Shown: piece after piece, positions 57,696-64,000 of the stretch | Layout: every line of letters begins with the position of its first letter | How positions within the stretch are numbered: position 1 is the first letter of the stretch | Assembly (NCBI RefSeq): GCF_902833145.1 | Contig: NZ_CADFEN010000006.1 | Span: 434,001-498,000 of the forward strand | Source: Burkholderia sp. BCC0506 | Lineage (GTDB): Bacteria > Pseudomonadota > Gammaproteobacteria > Burkholderiales > Burkholderiaceae | DNA: 64,000 nt | Direction: 5' to 3' | Program-made: the position numbers and the translations under genes | The notes under the pieces: model-generated | What the model saw: the letters and a program-made list of their open reading frames with translations, nothing else | What the model was told of the DNA's origin: nothing | Databases searched by the model: none

Positions 57696-59510
57696 TTATG
57701 AATTGGCCCTTTTATTTAAGCTGACCTCGGGAATACCCTCGGCGGTCGGCGAGAAAGCGCTGCTCTTCACTGTCTCCCAGCATTCAGTTTTCTTGGCCCA
57801 CTCCGAGACCATTCGGCCAGATGCCGACTTATGCAGCACTTCATTGACTTCGAAGGCCCATGTTTTGAGTTGCTGTGTTAGAGCGTGCGATATTGACTGG
57901 TTAAGCCAGATGCGCTCGAAATCGATCGTCCCGCCGGTTCTAAGGGAAAGGATGGAAATGAGGTAAGCGGTTACGTTTCCTTGGAACGCCGGAAACAGTG
58001 GCCGCACGATCGAACTCGTCCGCTTGAAAAGGATGGCCTTCGCAACTATCTGCTTGAAGCCAACTACGTCCGGAAGTGACATCTGTTTGTTTGTCTCGCC
58101 GTCCGACAATGATTCCATGAAACGCTCGAAATTTTTCTGTGCCCCCATACTTACAAAGTGTGGCTTGCAATCCCACGCATACAGAAACTTTGCAAGATCA
58201 GTTTTTGTTATTTTCCGAGAAGGCGGTGTGACGGCCTCCTTAAGATGACGAAGGCGAGCTGCCGTCGCCCCCTCTCTCGCAAGCCACGTGTTATAGCTGC
58301 CTGCCGCCCGTTCATAGAACCATTTACCCACCCCGTCCGGACAATACGTCGTTGACGCAAGGCGCTCCAGTTCAACATGAAACGGCTTGTTCGCAGACAG
58401 GTCAGACAGTTTCACTGCGTTCTGACTGTTTGCATATCGGGAGATGTCAGAGATGAGCGCTTCCTCCGATGTTGTATCGGTGGATCTCAAAACGATGACT
58501 TTCGCTGGTACGCGAACGTTCCGGAGGTCAATGCTTGGGTTCTTTCTCTTTGCGAAGTAGATGGAGGCGGTCGTCTGCCCCCCATTGACTATCTGCATAC
58601 CCTTCAGCCACAAAAGGCCTGGACCTCCGTCAACCGTTTTGCCCAGATGAGCCTCATCTGCGACAAGCACAATGCCATTGTTGTATGCCATGAACCGTTC
58701 CGGGTTGTCACGCAAAGTATCGCGAACTCCCCGATTAACCTTGCCCGCGACGCTCAGGAAGGAACGGACATTGGCTTCTAGCAGACGGGCCCCATATTTT
58801 TCATAGATGAACCGTAGCGCCTCCCCAGGAATGACAGTGAGCGCGTAGTCGTAATCGGTCGCCTGACCGGGCACATAGACGCACGGCAGAGCGGAACCTG
58901 ATACCTCCTCGAAGTTGATTACGAGTTCATCGCGAGGCTTACCTTCCGACCAGTGACGATGGAGCCGCTCAATGTCCATCACCTCAAGCTTTACCGTCTT
59001 ACCGTTAACCTCCCGCGCTCTGAAATTCCGAGTTTTCGCGCGACGATCAGTCAGCACATAGATTCTGATCTGCTCTAGCCGTGGGTAATTTTCCTGAATC
59101 GTCAGGATCAGGGGATATGCCTCGGATGAGTCATCCGTCGCCGCCGCCAGCGTACCTTGCACGCACTTCGTCAAAAATTGCAGACACTCTTCCGCGGCGT
59201 TCTTTGTAATCGCATCAGAAATGGAAGAGATTCCTTCCTTTCCGTCGTAGATGCTGACAAAAAGATCTAACTGTTCCAAATCTTCGGAAATAGAGAAGCC
59301 GCTCAAAGACAGGCTCGCCTTGTCAAGAACCGACGAGTGATGACATACCTCTGGCTCAAACGTCATGCCTACTTCGGACATGTGACGCATCACAATTTCC
59401 GCGAAGATTAGTTCTGGACGCGGATGAACGCCATCCGTGTCGACAAGTCTCTCATTAACCTCGGTATTGACCTGCGCTTGCGTTTGCGCAAGAAAGTCAG
59501 CTAGTTCCAT
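57696..59510 (-). CDS. AIPR-family protein (abortive-infection type)
   Basis: This 604-residue protein matches the AIPR family, found in phage-resistance loci. The conserved core is ARLLEANVRSFLSVAGKVNR (about 241-260), DNPERFMAYNNGIVLVADEA, WLKGMQIVNGGQTTASIYFA and DISRYANSQNAVKLSDLSAN. The N-terminal 220 residues form a separate mixed domain. The ATG at 59510 lacks a good ribosome site. It lies 124 bp downstream of the ankyrin-sigma gene on the same strand, so it is likely part of that unit, and it faces the nuclease-VWA gene across the IS21 remnant. Abi-type function is inferred from the family; the biochemical activity is not established by the sequence. Confidence 0.85.
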   Translation of the reverse strand: MELADFLAQTQAQVNTEVNERLVDTDGVHPRPELIFAEIVMRHMSEVGMTFEPEVCHHSSVLDKASLSLSGFSISEDLEQLDLFVSIYDGKEGISSISDAITKNAAEECLQFLTKCVQGTLAAATDDSSEAYPLILTIQENYPRLEQIRIYVLTDRRAKTRNFRAREVNGKTVKLEVMDIERLHRHWSEGKPRDELVINFEEVSGSALPCVYVPGQATDYDYALTVIPGEALRFIYEKYGARLLEANVRSFLSVAGKVNRGVRDTLRDNPERFMAYNNGIVLVADEAHLGKTVDGGPGLLWLKGMQIVNGGQTTASIYFAKRKNPSIDLRNVRVPAKVIVLRSTDTTSEEALISDISRYANSQNAVKLSDLSANKPFHVELERLASTTYCPDGVGKWFYERAAGSYNTWLAREGATAARLRHLKEAVTPPSRKITKTDLAKFLYAWDCKPHFVSMGAQKNFERFMESLSDGETNKQMSLPDVVGFKQIVAKAILFKRTSSIVRPLFPAFQGNVTAYLISILSLRTGGTIDFERIWLNQSISHALTQQLKTWAFEVNEVLHKSASGRMVSEWAKKTECWETVKSSAFSPTAEGIPEVSLNKRANS

Positions 59511-59634
59511 ATCGTGATAAATTCAAGTTATACAGTGCACATGTTTCATCGACGCGTGGTCATGCAACCGGCGAATAGCTGAGAACATGCAGTGACTCGA
59601 TGACGACACCGGCTCGAGTAACACGTGCATCGCT

Positions 59635-61923
59635 CTACGCCTCATCGTCGGTTTCAGGGGCGCGGTGTTTGGAAATATTTTCAAGGAAAGGGGTAAGTTC
59701 GACGGATCTCACTGGGTGCCGCAAGCGCCTGAGTGCCTTTGATTCGAGTTGCCGAATGCGCTCTCTTGTGACATCGAACATCTGCCCGAGCTGCTCGAGG
59801 GTATGCTCGGAGGAGCAGTCGATACCGAAACGCAACCTGAGAATCTTGGCTTCTCGCGACGTCAGTGCGGCGAAGACCTTCTCAATTGCATGGCGCAACT
59901 GTGCGGAAACAACGGCGGCATCCGGCTGATGCTCCTCATTAGTGAGATTCAGGCCAATCTCGACGCCCTCGTCACTATCTAACGACACCGTTTGCCGGGA
60001 GACTCGTAGGCGCTTTGCAACCATCGCGGGATCCATGCCCAAGTGCAATGCAATCTCGTCACCTGACGGAATTTTCCCGCTCCGCTGTTCCAGCTCCCTT
60101 TCTCCCCGTTGGATCTGGTTCAGCGTTTCAACGACGTGCACGGGAAGCCGGACAATACGAGCCTGATCTGCAACTGCCCTGCTCACAGCCTGGCGAATCC
60201 ACCATGTAGCATATGTGGAGAATTTGAATCCTCTGCGCCATTCAAACTTATCGACGGCCCGCAGCAGTCCAATGTTCCCCTCCTGAATAAGATCCGGCAG
60301 ATCCATTCCGCGGTTCTGGTACTTCTTGGCAATTGACAACACAAGTCGAAGGTTAGCCTCTGCGAGCCGGTGGCGAGCTCTTTCGGCCATTTCAAGACAG
60401 GATGCTAGTCGAATTGAGGTCTGCTGAGTCTCTGGCGCTTCAGCAAGGCGCGTATGCAGATGTTCAAGGTACTTTGAAGCCAACCGGGAGGCGAGCAAGG
60501 TCGCTTCGAGATCGACAACACGCTCGTCGTCGCAACCCGCGTAGGAGCTCGCCGCACGGAGGCTTTCGACCAGTGATGCCAGATCGAGCGCCTCCGATTC
60601 GGCAACGTTCTGACTAAACAAGGAATCCGCGTCGGAATCAGTTTGCCCAGTCGAAGTACTTTCGAACGCCTCGTCGCCGCCCCCCGAAACAATACCTTCG
60701 TCAGATTGCGTTAATGCGAATACATCGGCTATTGAGGCCGCTCCAGCGATGACCCCCTCAAGTGACGCCGCAATCATTTCAAGGGCTACCGGACACCGCG
60801 CGACGATGCGGGCGGCCTCTGCAAACCCGTGCTCGATCGTCTTGGCAAATTCAACTTCTTCCTCTTTGGAGAGCAGCGGAACCCGTTTGAATTCATCCTC
60901 GTAAAGCTTTAGCGGATCGACATCAGAGGAATTTAGCGAAAGAAGCGCGTCTACGCCGGATTGCGCAGATTCCGCAAGTTCAGGGTCTTCGATATCGTCG
61001 GCTAACTCCTGCCAGTCCCATATTCCTTCAGATGTCTGAATACCGAGGTCGGCCACAATGATCGCCAAGTTGGCGAAATATCCTGAGCTCGCTTCGCCGT
61101 CAACATCAGCTGTTTCACGTATCCACGATTCGGGGACGAAACCGTGACGCAAACCGTAAGCGAGGATCTGCCGGCTTCGCGCGTGGCGTTCGCCAGAAGA
61201 GCCGTTGGGGCCCCAGTGCAGCCGCCGTATTTCAGGCAGATCGATGTCCACATCGTCCCAAAGCTCGTCTCGATCAACGGTCCGATGGCAATTTATTGAG
61301 ATCTGTATTCTGGACGCGGACTGAAGGAACGATGTATCGTTGTTCGGGCGCACCGGGTCCACTTCTTCCTCCCAGTCGTTAACATCGGCCAACTGCTCTG
61401 ATTCGGGTGTTCCTATCAGGCAGGCTTGCGTTACCGGCGGCCTCAGCCCTACTGCAGAAACAACATGCTCAACGTCGTCGAGACGTTCTGTCTGTAGAAC
61501 GTAAGCAGCGGACGGGGCAGGTTCATCTTGTAGTGAGATAATCGCCGCGGGAAGCGCAACGGATTCCGCTGCTCCAGCAAGAGGAGCATCGTTCGAAACA
61601 TCGCTGCAATCGGCAGCGGTCACGTACGAGTCGATCAAGGCTACTACCTCGATGTGCCCGTCAACAAGCGCCAACGCACGGGCGTCGGCGCCATCACCGT
61701 TCCTAGCTATTGGATCGATACCAGCATCGAGAAGTACGCGGCACGTCTGCAGATGTCCGCGCGCGGCGGCGTAGTGAAGCGCGTTATAGCCTTTCTCATC
61801 CGTCGCATGAACGTCATCACCACGGTTCAGCCTGAGGCGAACTGCAACATGCACCCCGCTCGACGCGGCCATCTTTAGAAGTGGGGATAGCGGCCTCACT
61901 TTTGACGCGTGAAGTTCACTCAC
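59635..61923 (-). CDS. Sigma-70 factor with N-terminal ankyrin repeats
   Basis: This 762-residue protein joins ankyrin repeats (about residues 12-100: LLKMAASSGVHVAVRLRLN, NALHYAAARGHLQTCRVLLD) to a sigma-70 factor. A region 1.1-like helical segment (about 250-318) follows an acidic linker. Region 1.2 is DPLKLYEDEFKRVPLLSKEE (336-355); region 2 is ANLRLVLSIAKKYQNRGMDL through STYATWWIRQAVSRAVADQA, including a full 2.4; region 3 follows; and region 4 has LRLRFGIDCSSEHTLEQLGQ and VTRERIRQLESKALRRLRHP. The factor keeps the full promoter-recognition outfit of a primary sigma factor. It starts at a GTG with a GAGG site. It is not the housekeeping rpoD, which lacks ankyrins. Its first 100 residues duplicate the next gene upstream. 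Confidence 0.88.
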   Translation of the reverse strand: MSELHASKVRPLSPLLKMAASSGVHVAVRLRLNRGDDVHATDEKGYNALHYAAARGHLQTCRVLLDAGIDPIARNGDGADARALALVDGHIEVVALIDSYVTAADCSDVSNDAPLAGAAESVALPAAIISLQDEPAPSAAYVLQTERLDDVEHVVSAVGLRPPVTQACLIGTPESEQLADVNDWEEEVDPVRPNNDTSFLQSASRIQISINCHRTVDRDELWDDVDIDLPEIRRLHWGPNGSSGERHARSRQILAYGLRHGFVPESWIRETADVDGEASSGYFANLAIIVADLGIQTSEGIWDWQELADDIEDPELAESAQSGVDALLSLNSSDVDPLKLYEDEFKRVPLLSKEEEVEFAKTIEHGFAEAARIVARCPVALEMIAASLEGVIAGAASIADVFALTQSDEGIVSGGGDEAFESTSTGQTDSDADSLFSQNVAESEALDLASLVESLRAASSYAGCDDERVVDLEATLLASRLASKYLEHLHTRLAEAPETQQTSIRLASCLEMAERARHRLAEANLRLVLSIAKKYQNRGMDLPDLIQEGNIGLLRAVDKFEWRRGFKFSTYATWWIRQAVSRAVADQARIVRLPVHVVETLNQIQRGERELEQRSGKIPSGDEIALHLGMDPAMVAKRLRVSRQTVSLDSDEGVEIGLNLTNEEHQPDAAVVSAQLRHAIEKVFAALTSREAKILRLRFGIDCSSEHTLEQLGQMFDVTRERIRQLESKALRRLRHPVRSVELTPFLENISKHRAPETDDEA
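61624..61923 (-). repeat. Copy A of a duplicated 300-bp ankyrin-coding segment
   Basis: The first 100 codons of the sigma gene align without gaps to the first 100 codons of the small ankyrin gene (copy B). Protein identity is 77 of 100 residues by direct count. Both start with GTG, and short similar runs continue upstream (a TTCTTCTCA/CTTCTCGTG-like run). Confidence 0.85.
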
Positions 61924-62224
61924 CGTTGCCTCGACCTGTCACGTCAGGATACGACTGCAACTCGCACAGCTGGGCGGTATAGTCCGCCCGTCGTGGGTGA
62001 ATGCACTTCTTCTCAGCCTCGCGTCCTTCTCGTGTTTTTTTCATTTTGCTTAGCTTATCGTCAGGTTCGCCATCTCGCGCGTATGTATTACGATGCACCT
62101 GACACAAAACTTGAGAGAGCTCAAGTCAGTCCCCCATCAATCTCAATACGGACTCGGTCGGATTTCCCGAGCAACAGATTCGATTCACTTGATAGATCGG
62201 GAAACGATCCCAAAAATCCGCATT
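61924..62224. other. Gap between the ankyrin gene and the sigma gene
   Basis: These 301 bp hold no gene. TTTCCCGA (62163-62170) and TCGGGAAA (62197-62204) form an 8-bp inverted repeat, and GATCG-GGAAA-CGATC (62195-62209) a smaller nested one. They could be an operator or transcript end of the ankyrin gene; a promoter for the sigma gene should lie here but I cannot pick one. Confidence 0.45.
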
Positions 62225-62659
62225 TCATTCGATATACCTGCGCCATGCTGACCTCAGTTTGATCCTTACACCGTGCTCGCTAGGCACCTCTGTAACGGCA
62301 GTATGTTCAGTTGACGTTTGCGTCATGGCGGCTGTCGCTCGTACGTTAGACGTCTTTTGATAGGTGTCAATCAGCGCAACAACGTCGACATGCCCTCCAG
62401 CGAGCGCGAGTGCGCGAGCATCGTCGCCATCTCGGTTGCGGGCAGCGAGATCGATGCCTGCATCAAGGAGCACACGACATGTCTGCAAATGACCACGTGT
62501 GGCGGCGAGGTGAAGGGCGGTGCGACCGTTTCCGTCCGTAGCATTAACATTGTCACCACGGTTCAGCCTAAGGCGAACGGCTGCGTGGACACCGCTCGAT
62601 GCGGCCATCTTTAGAAGTGGGGATAGAGGCCTAGCTTTTGCCGTCTTTTGTTCACTCAC
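62225..62659 (-). CDS. Small ankyrin-repeat protein, paralogue of the sigma N-terminus
   Basis: This 144-residue protein has about three ankyrin-type repeats (residues 12-100), with LLKMAASSGVHAAVRLRLN and TALHLAATRGHLQTCRVLLD, 77% identical to the sigma factor's first 100 residues. The last 44 residues form a separate tail ending VRIKLRSAWRRYIE, closely similar to the tail of the EcoRII-N-like protein upstream. It starts at GTG. It could compete with the sigma factor's ankyrin domain for a common partner, which is inference. Confidence 0.85.
   Translation of the reverse strand: MSEQKTAKARPLSPLLKMAASSGVHAAVRLRLNRGDNVNATDGNGRTALHLAATRGHLQTCRVLLDAGIDLAARNRDGDDARALALAGGHVDVVALIDTYQKTSNVRATAAMTQTSTEHTAVTEVPSEHGVRIKLRSAWRRYIE
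62360..62659 (-). repeat. Copy B of the duplicated ankyrin-coding segment
   Basis: This is the counterpart of copy A (61624-61923). The conserved block is strongest at the start of the coding sequence (PLSPLLKMAASSGV, CRVLLDAGID), which shows purifying retention of the ankyrin fold after duplication. Confidence 0.85.
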
Positions 62660-62863
62660 AGTTGTCTCACCCCGCTACCGGGTAAAGTGTGCGTCCAGCA
62701 GCATGAGCTGGCTCGTCCCATACTACTGCATGCATCGCTTCCTTACCTCTCGTTCTTCTCGTGGCTTGTCATGTCCCAGCGGCGTGTCGTCAAGATGCGA
62801 ATGAGCCATTCAGACATGGCGCCCCCTCAGGCGCATACACTGCCGTTCCCCGATGCATCCCCC
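62660..62863. other. Gap upstream of the small ankyrin gene
   Basis: These 204 bp have no supported gene. A GGGGTGAGAC-like ribosome site near 62670-62690 precedes the GTG start of the ankyrin gene. Whether a promoter lies here cannot be seen. Confidence 0.35.
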
Positions 62864-63394
62864 TTAGTGCACTCGTCGCCACGCCGACGTTAGTTTGATC
62901 CTAAAGCCTTGCCCGTTCGGATTTTTCGTCAGCTTCTTAAGTTCGTCGGACGCTTGCATAACTGCAGACACCGCTTCTATCGCCAGCCCTCCGTTAGCGA
63001 CTGGCGTGTTCTGGTCCGGAACGACTTGCGCATGGGGCACAACGCGGATCTTATAGGGCGTCTTCCCATCCGATCGAGAGATCTCAAACGTATCGCCTTC
63101 ACTCGCTCCGGCCGCCTTGAAATACCTTGTCATGTAAGTGATCCGGTACTCGTTGCGCGTGCCCGTGGCGTCGTGGAGCCGGTTGTTGTAGTACACAAAT
63201 CTGAAGCGATGATGCATCCCTGCTTCGTCCACGCATTCGATCCAAGCGTCAGGATTTTTGACAGCCGAATCGAGCTGAGGCAAAAAGTCCAGGAGTTCTT
63301 GTTCCGACTTTGGGACGAGGATGCCCGCCTGGTGCGCTCCAGTTGCCCCCACGTCGTTTGCGCTCAGCGTCTTGCAGAAGGTTCTCATTGTCAC
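62864..63394 (-). CDS. Stand-alone EcoRII-N-like DNA-recognition domain
   Basis: This 176-residue protein contains the EcoRII N-terminal (effector-binding, B3-like) signature: KTLSANDVGATGAHQAGILV at about 8-27 compares with the LSANDTGATGGHQVGLYIP of EcoRII, and YYNNRLHDATGTRNEYRIT compares with its RAIYYNSR-RNEKRIT region. In EcoRII this domain binds CCWGG as an effector site. The catalytic C-terminal nuclease of EcoRII is absent. The start (GTG 63394 or ATG 63388) overlaps the helicase stop by 4 bp, so the two are coupled. The tail ends RIKLTSAWRRVH. It may supply sequence recognition to the helicase or nuclease. Confidence 0.8.
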   Translation of the reverse strand: MTMRTFCKTLSANDVGATGAHQAGILVPKSEQELLDFLPQLDSAVKNPDAWIECVDEAGMHHRFRFVYYNNRLHDATGTRNEYRITYMTRYFKAAGASEGDTFEISRSDGKTPYKIRVVPHAQVVPDQNTPVANGGLAIEAVSAVMQASDELKKLTKNPNGQGFRIKLTSAWRRVH

Positions 63395-64000
63395 GATTTC
63401 CCCGGTTTCATATCTAGTGCTCGCTTCATATCCGTCGCATCACGTGTCGCGACCGGGATAGATTCATTAGCAAGCTCTCTTTTCCATGCAGAACGCTCGA
63501 TCATCACCTGCTCGACGGTGTCTTGATAAAAGAGCCGATAGATCGTCACTGGCCGCGTCTGCCCACGTCGATGAGCCCTAGCGCTGGCCTGAGCCTCTAG
63601 TGCAGGGTTCCACACCGGTGTGAAGTGAATAACCACTGTTGCGGCCGTGATATTGAGTCCGGCGCCCGCTGCTTTTGGGTTAAGGATCAAACATCCCGGA
63701 CCTGCATGCGCCGAGAAATCATCGATTATCTGTTGACGTTCATCTTGCGGCGTTGACCCATTAATCGTACCCCAAAAAACATTATCCGGGTTCGGACATG
63801 CTGTCCGCACCAAGTCTCCCACCTTGTTGAAGATGGAGAAGAGAATGACCTTCTGCTTGTTATAGAACGCTTCCTGCAATAAGGCTTCAGTGCGCTCTAG
63901 CTTTGCTGTCATCAATGCTACCGTCTTCGAGGGCTCCAGATTCGCGTCTTCCGAGCCTAGCTCTGCGTCATTCGCGAGCCGAAGCCATGGGTGGGCGCAG
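63391..64000 (-). CDS. SNF2/Swi2-type helicase, C-terminal part (runs off the window)
   Basis: The reading frame stays open to the window edge, so only about the last 200 residues are seen. They show the second RecA-like lobe: VILFSIFNKVGDLV (motif IV), DERQQIIDDFSAHAGPGCLI, LNPKAAGAGLNITAATVVIH (motif V) and QASARAHRRGQTRPVTIYRL (motif VI with the arginine finger). The order fits SNF2-family DNA translocases of restriction and defence loci. It is the first known gene of the minus-strand unit, coupled to the EcoRII-N gene. The N-terminus and any fused domain lie to the right. Confidence 0.88.
   Translation of the reverse strand, partial: CAHPWLRLANDAELGSEDANLEPSKTVALMTAKLERTEALLQEAFYNKQKVILFSIFNKVGDLVRTACPNPDNVFWGTINGSTPQDERQQIIDDFSAHAGPGCLILNPKAAGAGLNITAATVVIHFTPVWNPALEAQASARAHRRGQTRPVTIYRLFYQDTVEQVMIERSAWKRELANESIPVATRDATDMKRALDMKPGKS

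Noticed and set aside
59635-61923. Housekeeping RpoD
   Set aside because: The ankyrin domain, lower-GC context and accessory neighbours differ from rpoD, which normally lies with dnaG.
62864-63394. Intact EcoRII restriction enzyme
   Set aside because: The protein ends before the catalytic domain and no frameshifted continuation follows.
55065-64000. Prophage or integrative element
   Set aside because: No integrase, structural or conjugation gene is seen; only a degraded IS21 fragment, so a mobile element larger than this cannot be claimed from the window.

Overview
The window is about 64 kb of chromosome from a high-GC betaproteobacterium. Gene content and protein sequences (the dnaA-dnaN-gyrB block beside rpmH-rnpA-yidD-yidC, an ntrYX pair behind rsmB, a phosphonoacetate cluster, a PlcN-type phospholipase C) point to Burkholderia, probably the B. 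cepacia complex, on the main chromosome near its origin. This is inferred from recognition; no database was searched.

Layout. 1-17.4 kb is housekeeping: tRNA-Phe; the operon rsmB-DUF4390-ntrY-ntrX; htpX; a LysE exporter; def-fmt; divergent dprA with a thioredoxin-like gene; topB; a LysR regulator opposite a D-2-hydroxyacid dehydrogenase; a thioesterase-patatin pair. 17.6-22.9 kb holds tRNA-Lys, a DUF3592 membrane protein, a CGNR regulator divergent from an alpha/beta hydrolase across a perfect 9-bp palindrome, and a cystine-type ABC transporter. 22.9-31.9 kb is phosphorus-related: phosphonoacetaldehyde dehydrogenase, phosphonoacetate hydrolase, an aminophosphonate-type FAD oxidoreductase, a GntR regulator, a Tat-exported phospholipase C and a LysR regulator. 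Two promoters in this cluster share the -35 core TGTTGACAAT.

32-44 kb is mixed metabolism and stress: lactate permease, gshA, ada-alkA (coupled through a TTG start), a likely small RNA with two anti-Shine-Dalgarno repeats, YaeQ, speG, a diguanylate cyclase and several very small proteins. 44-55 kb is the origin-proximal core: mnmE, an XRE regulator, yidC-yidD-rnpA-rpmH leftwards and dnaA-dnaN-gyrB rightwards.

From the gyrB terminator to the window end (about 55.1-64 kb) the sequence changes to a clearly lower-GC accessory region. It has (+) a PD-(D/E)XK nuclease fused to a VWA domain, then a degraded IS21 istA start and a ribbon-helix-helix fragment. On (-), reading from the right edge, come a SNF2-type helicase (cut by the window), a stand-alone EcoRII-N-like DNA-recognition domain, a small ankyrin protein, a sigma-70 factor with an N-terminal ankyrin domain, and an AIPR-family protein. 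The small ankyrin protein and the sigma factor's first 100 residues are 77% identical, and the EcoRII-N and small ankyrin proteins share the C-terminal motif RIKLxSAWRR. I know no described system with this set. It is the best candidate here for a new defence system, and an ankyrin-sigma factor is its most unusual part.
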